Positions 1 through 8,290 of a stretch of 64,000 nt of DNA are shown in pieces; position 1 is the first letter of the stretch; every line of letters starts with the position of its first letter. The DNA is from CAZBBB01 sp964490005 (GTDB taxonomy: Bacteria > Planctomycetota > B15-G4). The stretch lies in NCBI GenBank assembly GCA_964490005.1, contig CAZBBB010000006.1:7686-71685 (forward strand), given 5' to 3'. A model generated the notes under the pieces. The model ran no database searches. It had not been told where the DNA came from and saw nothing but the letters and a program-made list of their open reading frames with translations. A program made the translations under genes and the position numbers.

Positions 1-1265
1 ACGGTGGCCGGGGCGAACTGCGCCAGGCGCCAGGGCTGCGCCACGACGAGCAGGCCGTCGCCGCGCGGGCGCAGCGTCGTCGTCTCGAGCAGATACTCCT
101 GCCGGTCGGCGGCCGAAGGCAGCGAGGTCTCGTCGCTCGTCTGCCAGGGGTTGAACAGCACGACCAGCGGAGCCTCGAAGGTGCGCGTGGCGTACGGCGC
201 GCCGCCGCCGCAGGCGTCGAGCCAGAGTTCGGCGCGCAGGCTGTAGCGGCCGACGCCGGCGCCGACCGGGATCGTGAGCCGCCAGGTGCCGCTCAATCCG
301 TCGGGCGCCAGGCTCACCAGCGCGCTTTGGAAGGCGCCGACCGACGGCACGCCCGCGACGGCCTGCAGCGGGATCTCGGTCGCGACGCCGTCGAAGTCGT
401 GGCCGAGCACGAAGCGCGCCGTCACCAGCGACGGATCGAAGGGCGCGTCGAAGCCCAGCGTCACGAGCGCGCCCTCGGGCTGCCCGCGGCGCAGGAACAC
501 GCCCGCTCCGTACGAGGCGGTGTTGTGCGCGGCGGCGTTCACCGACGACTGCGGCGCGATGCCGGTGATGAGATTCCAGGGCTCGGCGTACAGCGTCCAA
601 CCCAGACCGCCCGCGTCGTTGCTCACGAACGTCGCTCCCGCGATCGGCGGGCCGGAGGGCGGCGCCTGCAGCACGAGGGGCGCGCTGCCCGTGGCGCTGG
701 CCAGCAGTTGCCCGCTGGCCGACCAGGCCAGGACCGTTCCCGTGCCTCCGTCGAGGAACTGCGGGGTGGCGCGCACCAGACGCTTGGGTGTCGCGAACAG
801 CGCCGAGACCAGGCCCTCGCCGAGCGAACTGGCCGCGCAGTTGCCGCCGCCGCCGAGGCCGGCGATGGCGCCCAGATACTCGCTGACGCCCTCCGACGGA
901 GCGGCATTGGCGAGCGACAGCGGCGCGCTGGGCGTCCCGCTGACGGTTTCGTTGCCGCCCGGCGCGCCGCCCACGCTCTGCCCGAAGAAGCGCTCGGAGA
1001 ACACCGCGCCCTGCAACGACAGGCTGGCCAGCTCTGCGCAGCGCGCGCCGAAGAAGGGCCAGTCGCAGGGCAGCAGCAGCGCGGCCTCCGTGCTCTCGTC
1101 GGCCAGCGGCGGGCCGGCCGCCGGCGCGACTTGAGCGCGCGCCGGCAAGGCTTGACCGCGCGCTCCGGGCGGCAGGGCCAGCGCGAACGCGATCAGCAGC
1201 CAGGCCGCGCCGGGCCGGGCGCCGCGTGCTGCCGATACGGAGGGGAAGGTTGCGGGTCGGAGCAT
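1..1265 (-). CDS. Animal-type transglutaminase-like secreted protein, 3' end beyond window
   Basis: The gene starts at the ATG complementary to 1263-1265 and stays open for 421 codons to the left edge, so its C-terminal part is missing. A signal peptide fits residues 1-38 (arginine-rich start, AAWLLIAFALALPPGARG core). Residues about 230-390 look like a beta-sandwich. They are followed by VVLFNPW, then RQEYLLE (RQEY at 93-104), then PWRLAQF at the edge. In animal transglutaminases the first beta-sandwich runs into the core through LLFNAWC...ERQEYVL...PWNFGQF in the same order and spacing. The catalytic Cys-His-Asp triad would lie beyond the window, so activity cannot be judged. It is divergent from the large secreted gene at 1358. 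The family call rests on the linker motifs. Confidence 0.75.
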   Translation of the reverse strand, partial: MLRPATFPSVSAARGARPGAAWLLIAFALALPPGARGQALPARAQVAPAAGPPLADESTEAALLLPCDWPFFGARCAELASLSLQGAVFSERFFGQSVGGAPGGNETVSGTPSAPLSLANAAPSEGVSEYLGAIAGLGGGGNCAASSLGEGLVSALFATPKRLVRATPQFLDGGTGTVLAWSASGQLLASATGSAPLVLQAPPSGPPIAGATFVSNDAGGLGWTLYAEPWNLITGIAPQSSVNAAAHNTASYGAGVFLRRGQPEGALVTLGFDAPFDPSLVTARFVLGHDFDGVATEIPLQAVAGVPSVGAFQSALVSLAPDGLSGTWRLTIPVGAGVGRYSLRAELWLDACGGGAPYATRTFEAPLVVLFNPWQTSDETSLPSAADRQEYLLETTTLRPRGDGLLVVAQPWRLAQFAPAT

Positions 1266-1279
1266 CGAATCGTGGTTCA

Positions 1280-1285
1280 ATCATA
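1280..1285 (-). promoter_or_regulatory. Putative -10 element for the transglutaminase-like gene
   Basis: TATGAT on the minus strand matches the sigma-70 -10 consensus at five of six bases and lies 14 bases before the ATG, so the predicted leader is only about 8 bases. No convincing -35 or Shine-Dalgarno is visible. Confidence 0.35.
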
Positions 1286-1357
1286 CGCGTCCGTACGCGG
1301 CGGCCGACGGACGACCTGCGGACCGCGCGCGGCCGTCCTCCACCCGGGACCGGCAGC

Positions 1358-4300
1358 ATGACGCACCGCAGTTCGTGGGCGCCCGCACGGGCCCTGCTCG
1401 CGTCGCTGGCACTCGTCGGCGCGGCCGGAGCGCAGCTGCTGCGCGTCGACGCGGGCGACCTCAACGGCTACGCGCGGGCCCAGGCCGGCTGGGAGCTGCT
1501 GCTCACGGCCAGCAGTTCGCCGCCGGGCATCGGCCTGTTTCCGCCGGCCGTCGACACCGTGCGCGTGGCGCAGTTCTTCCCCGGTTCGGGCACGGTCGCG
1601 TTTCCCTCGAACGTGCTCACCGTCGATCCCGACCAGGTCGGCGACTTGCACCGCCTGTCGGCGCTGCAGCTGGCCGACAAGACCGTGCTGACGATCGAGG
1701 GGCTGGCGCCCGGCGCGCCCCACCGCGTGCGCCTGCTGCTCGGCGCGCCCGCGCCCTGGATGAAGCTCGTCGCCGGCGAGTGGATCGACACGCCGACGAC
1801 GAGCCGCGACGTGCGCGTCGAGATCCAGGAGCCGGGCAGCAGCTCGCCTCCGGTGAGCTGGCGCACGGCGGCCTCCGGCCTCGACTGCATCTCGGCCTAC
1901 GCGCCCGCGACGCTGGCCACCGAGTTCGGCGGCATCGTGACGCTCTGGCTGCGTGCGCGCGCCGACGGGGCGGGCACGCTGCGGCTGCGCTTCTCGACCG
2001 ACGGCGGCGACCCGGTGTTCCTCAACGCCTTCGAGGTGCACGCCGACGAGGCGCTGCCGGTGCGCTACAAGCGCACGGCGGGCGCGCCGCTGCAGGCCGT
2101 CGCGCCCGCCGCCGCGGCTTTCGTCGCGGCCTTCAACGCGCACGACTACGCCGGCGCCGAGGCCCTCGCGCAGGGCCTGGCCGACCCCTGGCTGCGCGGC
2201 GTCGCGCTGCTGCACCTCGTCGGCTGGCTCGACGGCAGCGCGGATGACCGCGCGCGGCTGCTGCCCGACGCGCAATCGGCGCTCGCCGCCGCGCTGGCCG
2301 CCGGGCACGCCGGCGCCGCCTGGCTGCTCGATGAAGCCGCGAGCTTCGCCCGCGCCGACGCGCACATCGCGGCGCGCGGCTACGCCTCGGCCTTCGCCTG
2401 CGCCGACTCGGGCGGCCTCGGCTACCTGAACCCGGCCTGCGCCGGGCAGGTCACGCACTACAAGGTGAACTCGAACCTCAACGCCAACATGCACATCGCG
2501 CGGCGCGAGCTGGCCGGTCTGGCGGCCAGCGTGGGCGGCGCGACGGCGCTCGACCAGCTCGTGCTGTGGAACGCCGGCGCGGTGCCGGCCGACGCCTGGG
2601 AGCCCTCGCCGCTGGTCTTCGCGGCGCTCAAGCGGCGCGCGACGGCCGTCGTGCTGGCCAACGCGCTGCTCTCCGCGCAGCCTTCCGACCCGCTCGGCCT
2701 GACGCTGCTCGACGAGTTCTCGCGCCCGCTGCGCGACCTCGTCGACCTGGGTTTCGCCGCCGCCGACTTCCCGCGCGACCACGAGCTGCCGCTGCTGCGT
2801 CAGTGGGCGGTGCTGGGCGTCTCGCCTTCGATGTGGACGGCCGGCCAGGCGCAGCTGCTGAGCGACGCCCAGATCGCCGCGTCGTGGTGGGCGCCGCACG
2901 TCGTCGTGCCGTCGCCGGTCGTCGGCGCGAGCGGCTGGGCCAACGCGCAGCGCCGCTTTTCCCGGCTGGGCCAGGCGCTGACGCGCTGGTGGTTCACCGA
3001 GCGCCTGCTGGGCGACGAGCTGGGCGGCGGGCAGGGCGACGACGTCGAGGCGCTGGCCGCGCTGGCGCTCGTGACCGGCCCGGTCGTGCACACAGGCGGC
3101 GGCGCGCTGCGCGACGTCATCGACCAGCTCGCGCAGCACGGCCTGGAGGAGTCGGTCTGGGTTTCGGACGGGATGTACGCCGGACCGCTCACCGACGTCG
3201 AGCACGCCGCCGAGTTCACCACCAACCCCTGGCTCGCGACGCGCCTGGCCTTCGGCCGCACGCCGCGCGCCTTCCGCACGGCGCTCGGCGTCGCGCAGCA
3301 CCTGCAGGGCGGCGCGAGCCTCGCGGCGCCGACCCAGCTCGGGCGGCTGCACTTCAAGAGCGCCTGGTTCTCCCTGACCGGCCCCTCGACCGAGCCCGAC
3401 AAGCAATTCGACTGGTTGCTCGACGGGCGCCAGATGCTGCCGGCGACGGTCGAGCTGCGCAGCGCGCCGCTGCAGGCGAGCCATCCGCTCGTGACCGGGC
3501 TGCTCGCGTGGGCCGCGGCCTGGCGCGACGACGCGCTCGACACGACCGCCATCGTCAGCGGCAAGCCCGTCGGCTTCCACGGCCCGGTGCAGTGGCCGAG
3601 CAACCTGCTCGGGCTCGGCGGCGTGTGGTACTCCGACAAGGGCAACGTCGACGACCTCACGCTCTTCACCACCGTGCAGGTGTCCTACGTCGCCGAGCTG
3701 CTGCGGGTCGCCTACCACGCGTCGTCGGCGTCCGACCGCTGGCGTTTCCTGCTCCCCGCCGTGCGCCAGTTCCGCGCGGTCAAGGACTGGGAGGACGCGG
3801 GCCAGCCCGCGGGCGCGACGGGCGGCACGCATTGGGCCGCGGCGCAGCTGCGCGCCAACCCGAACTTCGGCCAGATGGTCATCGCCCACCTGCCCGACCT
3901 GCAGGCCGACGCCAACCTGCAGACGCAGCCCGATCCGCTGCAGGGCGGTCTGCCCTACGTCGACGCCGCGCTGCTCGACCGCCTGGGGCTGTGGGCGCGC
4001 GAAGGCTTCTACGGCCAGAGCGCGGCCATGCGCTACGCGCTGACGCCGGTCGTCCCCTGCGCGATCCACACCGCCAAGCCGACGGGTTCGATCGAGGCAC
4101 CCTTCGCCGACGCCAGCGCCTTCTTCCGCAACGTGTTCCCGCTGCTCACGCGCTACGTCGCGCACACCGACCGCATCACCGCCAACCCCTTCAACGCGGC
4201 CTTCAACTACGTCGACGCGGCGCAGTCGGGCAACCTCACCGAAGGGCAGGTGCACGCCCCGCTGCTGCGCTGGCGCGCGGCCCCGGGCGTCGCGCTCGAC

Positions 4301-5023
4301 CTGGCCGTGCTCGTGAACGGACGCGATCCGGCAGGCACCGGCGCCTCGGCCTTCGTGCACAACTTCTCGGCCCTGCCCGCCGCGCTGACGCTCGAACTGG
4401 AGTCGGGGCTCGCGCCGGCGCGCTATTCGGTTGCCCACGGGGCGGCCGACCCGACCTGCGACACCGTGCCGCTCGGCGTGCCGCTCACGACGGCCATCGT
4501 CGACAAGCCGGGCCACGGCGCGAGCGTGCCGCTGCTGCTGCCGCCCGGCCTGAGTCTCGTGACGGTCGTCAAGCTCGGGCCGCCGCTCGCCACGCTCGCC
4601 ACCCACGACTTGGCGCTCGACCCGCCCTCCGTGCGCCTCGTCACGTCGGGCACCACGACGCAGATCGTGGCCAGCGTGCGCATCGCCAATCGCGGCCGCA
4701 GCACCTCGCCGTCGACCCAGCTCACGCTGCACGTGGCCGGCCTGAACGCCGACGGCAGCCTGCTGCCGCTGACCTTGCCCGGCCCCGAACTGCTCGTGGG
4801 CAGCCAGTCGGTGAGCCTGCCGCCGACGACGGGCTTCGTCGCGTCCGAGCAGACCATCACCCTGAGCGCGCCGGCGCCGGCCGGCCTGCTGTCGGCCGTC
4901 ACGGCCGGCCTCGGGCTGCACGTGCGCGCGGCGGCGGCGGCGACGGCCGGCGAGCCCGACCCGCTGAACAACGCCTCGGCGCGCGGCTTCTCCGCGACGC
5001 AGATCGAGATCACGCGCAACTGA
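1358..5023 (+). CDS. Very large secreted protein of unknown function (1221 aa)
   Basis: I do not recognise a family. The ATG at 1358 is chosen because it is followed directly by a signal peptide (SWAPARALLASLALVGAAGA, cleavage near residue 24). An in-frame upstream extension to 1226 is arginine-rich and overlaps the divergent gene. After the signal come a beta-rich stretch to about residue 250, a long alanine- and leucine-rich helical stretch to about 700, and beta-rich sequence to the end. The last 150 residues (from LALDPPSVRLV) resemble a CARDB-like adhesion domain. A helical middle followed by beta-sandwiches recalls some polysaccharide lyases, but I find no diagnostic catalytic motif. 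The stop is followed by a strong hairpin. Confidence 0.8.
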   Translation: MTHRSSWAPARALLASLALVGAAGAQLLRVDAGDLNGYARAQAGWELLLTASSSPPGIGLFPPAVDTVRVAQFFPGSGTVAFPSNVLTVDPDQVGDLHRLSALQLADKTVLTIEGLAPGAPHRVRLLLGAPAPWMKLVAGEWIDTPTTSRDVRVEIQEPGSSSPPVSWRTAASGLDCISAYAPATLATEFGGIVTLWLRARADGAGTLRLRFSTDGGDPVFLNAFEVHADEALPVRYKRTAGAPLQAVAPAAAAFVAAFNAHDYAGAEALAQGLADPWLRGVALLHLVGWLDGSADDRARLLPDAQSALAAALAAGHAGAAWLLDEAASFARADAHIAARGYASAFACADSGGLGYLNPACAGQVTHYKVNSNLNANMHIARRELAGLAASVGGATALDQLVLWNAGAVPADAWEPSPLVFAALKRRATAVVLANALLSAQPSDPLGLTLLDEFSRPLRDLVDLGFAAADFPRDHELPLLRQWAVLGVSPSMWTAGQAQLLSDAQIAASWWAPHVVVPSPVVGASGWANAQRRFSRLGQALTRWWFTERLLGDELGGGQGDDVEALAALALVTGPVVHTGGGALRDVIDQLAQHGLEESVWVSDGMYAGPLTDVEHAAEFTTNPWLATRLAFGRTPRAFRTALGVAQHLQGGASLAAPTQLGRLHFKSAWFSLTGPSTEPDKQFDWLLDGRQMLPATVELRSAPLQASHPLVTGLLAWAAAWRDDALDTTAIVSGKPVGFHGPVQWPSNLLGLGGVWYSDKGNVDDLTLFTTVQVSYVAELLRVAYHASSASDRWRFLLPAVRQFRAVKDWEDAGQPAGATGGTHWAAAQLRANPNFGQMVIAHLPDLQADANLQTQPDPLQGGLPYVDAALLDRLGLWAREGFYGQSAAMRYALTPVVPCAIHTAKPTGSIEAPFADASAFFRNVFPLLTRYVAHTDRITANPFNAAFNYVDAAQSGNLTEGQVHAPLLRWRAAPGVALDLAVLVNGRDPAGTGASAFVHNFSALPAALTLELESGLAPARYSVAHGAADPTCDTVPLGVPLTTAIVDKPGHGASVPLLLPPGLSLVTVVKLGPPLATLATHDLALDPPSVRLVTSGTTTQIVASVRIANRGRSTSPSTQLTLHVAGLNADGSLLPLTLPGPELLVGSQSVSLPPTTGFVASEQTITLSAPAPAGLLSAVTAGLGLHVRAAAAATAGEPDPLNNASARGFSATQIEITRN

Positions 5024-5026
5024 AAC

Positions 5027-5081
5027 GCGCGCGGCCGCCGACGCGCCGTCCCTTGCGGGGCGGGCGCCGACGGCCGCGCGC
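5027..5081. terminator. Bidirectional hairpin between convergent genes
   Basis: The arms GCGCGCGGCCG (5027-5037) and CGGCCGCGCGC (5071-5081) are perfect inverted repeats, with further imperfect pairing inside. The hairpin sits between two convergent stop codons (5023 and 5102). No T-run follows, so it is a likely but not classical intrinsic terminator. Confidence 0.5.
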
Positions 5082-5101
5082 CGTCGCTCAGACGACGATC
5101 G

Positions 5102-6640
5102 TCAGGGCTGCGTCGCCTGCAGCGCGTTGGACAGCGCCACGCCGTTGACGGCGGCCGCGTCCTGGACGCCGTACTGGAACACCAGCGTCTGTCCGACCGG
5201 CAGGCCGGAGGGCCAGCTCGTCCAGGAGAGATCGATCTCGCCCGTCGGGCTGGTGAACAGCGGCAGCGTGAAGACGATCGGCACCGCCTTGAGCGTGCCG
5301 CCCTTGAACGGCGCCGAACCGGCCGTGAGCGAGACGAACAGCATCGCGGCGGAGGACGGCCGCGCGCTGTCGAGCTCGAGCGAGCCCGCCGTCCCGACGA
5401 CCAGGCTGCCCTCGCCGTGCAGGATCGGGTCGCCGTTCAGACCGGGCAGCGCGCAGCCGAGGCCCTTGAAGGGGCCGTTCGGCACGATCTTGAACAGCTC
5501 GCCGTTCTGGTCGCAGATGTACAGCTCGCCCGCGCCGTCCTCGCCGAAGGAGGTGACGAAGTTGATCGCCGTCGCGCCCGGCGGGTCGAGTTCGGCCGTG
5601 CGCTCGAGGTCTTCGGTCAGCGTCACGCCGTTCCACTTGAGCGTCCAGATCTGCGCCGTGCAGTAGTCGGCGTAGAAGTAGGTGCCCGCGAGGTCGGGGA
5701 TCGCGTCGCCGCGGTACACGAAGCCGCCGGTGACCGAGCACTTGCCCGAGCCGTGGCCGTAGTTCTTGACCGGCAGCGTGAGAGCCACGTCGTTGCAGGT
5801 GCAGCCCGTCAGGCCCGTGCAGAGGAAGCCCTCCATGCAGCGCCAGCCGTAGTTGCGGCCACCGAGCCCGGCCGGCTCGAAGTTGATCTCTTCGCGCGTG
5901 TTCTGGCCGACGTCCGCGATCCACATGTCGCCCGTCTTGCGGTCGAAGGACCAGCGCCACGGATTGCGCAGGCCGTACGACCAGATCTGGTCGAGGAAGC
6001 CCGGGTTGCCCACGAAGGGGTTGTCGCCGGGAATCGTGCCGTCCTTGTTGATGCGGACCATCTTGCCCAGCAGCGTCGTGCCGTTCTGCGCGTTGCCGCC
6101 CGGCTCGATGTGGCCCGAGCCGGTGTCGTTGCCGTTGCCGCCGTCGCCGAGGCCGAAGTACAGCTTGCCGTCGGGACCGAAGGCGATGTGGCCGCCGTTG
6201 TGGTTGCTCTGCGGCTGCGTCACGGGTCCGAAGACCACCACGCCCGAGCCCGCGTTCGCGACGTCGGGCGAGAAGGCGGTGTAGCGCTCGACGATCGAGG
6301 CGCCGTCGCCGACGCGCGTGTAGCTCACGTAGAAGTGGCTGTTGGTGGCAAAGTCGGGGTCGAAGGCGAAGCCCAGCAGGCCGCGCTCGTTGGCGTTCGT
6401 GAGCACCTTGGCCGTCAGGTCGATGAAGGGCGTGGCGTTGGGCACGCCGTTGGTGATGACCTCGACGTCGGCCGTCGACTGCTCGACGACGTACAGGCGA
6501 TTGGTCACGCCGGGAGGCGAGCCGATCCACAGCGGCTTGGCGTAGCCCGAGCCGACGAGCTGCGTGGTGAGGGGCGTCTGCGCCGCGCTGCTCGCGGCAA
6601 GGGCGCCGAGGGCCAGAACGAGGCCGAGGGAAACTCTCAT
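5102..6640 (-). CDS. Secreted PQQ-dependent sugar (aldose) dehydrogenase-like protein with C-terminal module A
   Basis: The 512-residue protein starts with a signal peptide (VSLGLVLALGALAASSAAQ). Residues about 22-400 carry glucose/sorbosone dehydrogenase-family propeller hallmarks: HNGGHIAFGPDGKLYFGLGDGGN split over two strands, NPWRWSFDR and ADVGQNTREEINF. The family oxidises aldose sugars with PQQ in the periplasm or outside the cell. The last ~105 residues are a separate module (AMLFVS, PFKGGTL, WTSWP, QYG, ALSNAL) shared with the proteins at 13439 and 17740. The start at 6640 is preceded by AGGA; an extension to 6757 lacks a signal-like start. Substrate and electron acceptor cannot be read from sequence. 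Confidence 0.85.
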   Translation of the reverse strand: MRVSLGLVLALGALAASSAAQTPLTTQLVGSGYAKPLWIGSPPGVTNRLYVVEQSTADVEVITNGVPNATPFIDLTAKVLTNANERGLLGFAFDPDFATNSHFYVSYTRVGDGASIVERYTAFSPDVANAGSGVVVFGPVTQPQSNHNGGHIAFGPDGKLYFGLGDGGNGNDTGSGHIEPGGNAQNGTTLLGKMVRINKDGTIPGDNPFVGNPGFLDQIWSYGLRNPWRWSFDRKTGDMWIADVGQNTREEINFEPAGLGGRNYGWRCMEGFLCTGLTGCTCNDVALTLPVKNYGHGSGKCSVTGGFVYRGDAIPDLAGTYFYADYCTAQIWTLKWNGVTLTEDLERTAELDPPGATAINFVTSFGEDGAGELYICDQNGELFKIVPNGPFKGLGCALPGLNGDPILHGEGSLVVGTAGSLELDSARPSSAAMLFVSLTAGSAPFKGGTLKAVPIVFTLPLFTSPTGEIDLSWTSWPSGLPVGQTLVFQYGVQDAAAVNGVALSNALQATQP

Positions 6641-6712
6641 GGTGGTCCTGTCTCCGGGGGGATTGCGGTGAGGAAGCGCCTCGGTTCGGGCCGGGCGCGG
6701 ACGCGGGCCCCG

Positions 6713-6721
6713 ATCGTAACA
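6713..6721 (-). promoter_or_regulatory. Extended -10 element upstream of the PQQ dehydrogenase gene
   Basis: TGTTACGAT on the minus strand matches the TGYTANNNT pattern seen before several genes here. It predicts a leader of about 66 bases. Confidence 0.35.
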
Positions 6722-6799
6722 CCTTTCGGGGCGAGCGGCGGCCGGGCTTGAGACCACCCGGTCGTCGCCGCCCCCCCCCGCGCGAGGCGGGCCCTGCGA

Positions 6800-8098
6800 T
6801 CAGAAGATGCCCTGGTACTGCAGCCGGAACTCGGTGCTGTCGGCGCCGGCCGCGGCACTGTCCGTCCGGACCACGTCGAACATCCACTTGGCGTTGTGGC
6901 CGTCGAGGTAGCGGTTGATGCCGAGCACCCGTTCGTCGATGTCGGCCGCCGTGTCGAAGTCGACCTCGGAGCTGCGCGCGACGAGTTCCCACTCGCCGGG
7001 CACGAGGAAGTAGCCGAGCTGCGCCGTGTTGCCCCGGTCGTCGACGTCGGCGCCCGCGGAAGGGTCGGCGCTGCGGTCGAACACCTCGGCCAGGAAGGAC
7101 CACGGTCCGCTGAACAGCTGGAACTCGAGGTTCGTGGTCGTGGTGTCGGTGCCCGGAGCGAGCGTGGTCTTGCCCGAGGTGTCGTGCGCCGCCATCCATC
7201 CGGCGCCGAGCGCGACCTTGGTACCGCCGTCCTTGAGCGTCTGGAAGGACGGGCCGTCGAGCTTGAAGCCGCCGAGCGGCATCCACGTCACGCGGGCCGC
7301 CTGGCGCAGGCCGTTGCGGCTGTTGCCGGCGCTGTTGGGGTTGCCCTGGCCCTCGCCGTTGGAGAGGGCGAACTCGTAGGTCAGTTCACCGTCCTCGGTG
7401 GCGCCGTGGTACATCGCGCCCGGCTCGAGTCCCGGCGCGAAGGTCGAGCTGGCGATCGAACGCTCCATGAGCGAGATGCTGCCGCTGCTGATCTGCTCCT
7501 CGCGCCCGAACGGCACCTTGAACTGGCCGAAGCGGAAGGCGTCGCCGTTCTCGAACTGCTGCTGCACCCAGGCGTCGCGCACGACCGCGTCGGTCTTGGT
7601 GGGCGCGCCCGCGCCGGTGTTGAGCGACTTGGACGTCGAGGCGTCGATCTCGAGCTTGTAGGTCGTGTCCTGGCCGCCGGCGTTGCCCGACATTCCGAGA
7701 CGCGCGCGCGGGATGCTGAAGTTCACGCCGTCGGAGCTGTTGGTGTCGCTGTCGAGGCTCGTGACGCGCGCCTGGATGCGCCCCTTCAAGTTGAGCGACC
7801 AGTCGCCGTCGGCCGACTTGAACACCAGCTTGCCCGGCCCCCCGCCGTCGGTCTTGACCTCGGGGGCGCGCAGGCGCTCGAGCCGGGCCTCGATCAGGTC
7901 GATCTCGCCGAGCTGCTGCGCCGCCTTGGCGCGGGCCAGTTCGAGCAGCTCGTCGTACTGCGCGCGCTCGATCAGGCCGCGTTCGAGCAGCACGTCGAGG
8001 ATCGCGGTTTCGAGCGTCGTGCCGGCGTCGGACTGCGCCGCCGCGCCCGGGAGCAGGGCCAGCAGCAGGGCCGCCGCCGCGAGGATGGGTCTGGACAT
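6800..8098 (-). CDS. OprO/OprP-type (phosphate/polyphosphate-selective) outer-membrane porin
   Basis: The 432-residue protein has a signal peptide (ILAAAALLLALLPGAAAQ), a short predicted coiled coil (about residues 30-80, as in family trimers) and then alternating beta strands starting near KLVFKSADGDWSLNLKGRIQ. It ends in a terminal phenylalanine (LQYQGIF), the usual outer-membrane barrel signature. Known members form trimeric anion pores. Its place beside phoB-phoR-phoU, across a gap holding a Pho-box-like repeat, supports a role in phosphate uptake. AGGAG precedes the ATG at a good distance. Phosphate versus polyphosphate preference cannot be determined. Confidence 0.85.
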   Translation of the reverse strand: MSRPILAAAALLLALLPGAAAQSDAGTTLETAILDVLLERGLIERAQYDELLELARAKAAQQLGEIDLIEARLERLRAPEVKTDGGGPGKLVFKSADGDWSLNLKGRIQARVTSLDSDTNSSDGVNFSIPRARLGMSGNAGGQDTTYKLEIDASTSKSLNTGAGAPTKTDAVVRDAWVQQQFENGDAFRFGQFKVPFGREEQISSGSISLMERSIASSTFAPGLEPGAMYHGATEDGELTYEFALSNGEGQGNPNSAGNSRNGLRQAARVTWMPLGGFKLDGPSFQTLKDGGTKVALGAGWMAAHDTSGKTTLAPGTDTTTTNLEFQLFSGPWSFLAEVFDRSADPSAGADVDDRGNTAQLGYFLVPGEWELVARSSEVDFDTAADIDERVLGINRYLDGHNAKWMFDVVRTDSAAAGADSTEFRLQYQGIF

Positions 8099-8151
8099 GG
8101 ATCGTTCTCCTGGAGCCTGAGGTCAAGTCAGGGCTCCCAGTCCAGCGGCCG

Positions 8152-8181
8152 ATTGTGAAGAATGCGTGCGGCACGCGCCAA
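8152..8181 (-). promoter_or_regulatory. Candidate sigma-70 promoter of the porin gene
   Basis: On the minus strand TTGGCG (8176-8181) and CACAAT (8152-8157) are separated by 18 bases, each matching consensus at four of six positions. The leader would be about 47 bases and carries the AGGAG ribosome site. Confidence 0.3.
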
Positions 8182-8248
8182 GCTTGCGTGTGACCTCGCG
8201 CGGTCTGCGTGTCGGCGTCCGCGGGTCATCGCAGGCTTGTCGCGCGGA

Positions 8249-8270
8249 ATTCACGAAGGATTCACGATCG
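8249..8270. promoter_or_regulatory. Pho-box-like 11-base direct repeat
   Basis: Two adjacent 11-base units, ATTCACGAAGG and ATTCACGATCG, share their first eight bases. PhoB/PhoP-type regulators bind direct repeats with 11-base periodicity, and TTCAC cores are typical of actinobacterial PHO boxes. The site lies 20 bases upstream of the phoB start and about 150 bases upstream of the divergent porin gene, so it could serve either or both. Function is inferred. Confidence 0.5.
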
Positions 8271-8290
8271 CAGTCCATCGTGGGGCGCAC

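Noticed and set aside
1277..4921. Very long antisense open frame opposite the giant secreted gene
   Set aside because: The translation is dominated by arginine, glycine, alanine and glutamine repeats, as expected when GC-rich codons are read on the opposite strand. It has no signal peptide or motif.
6771..6779. Run of nine C bases upstream of the PQQ dehydrogenase gene as a phase-variation tract
   Set aside because: It lies outside any promoter spacer or coding frame I can support, and homopolymer C runs are expected in such GC-rich DNA.
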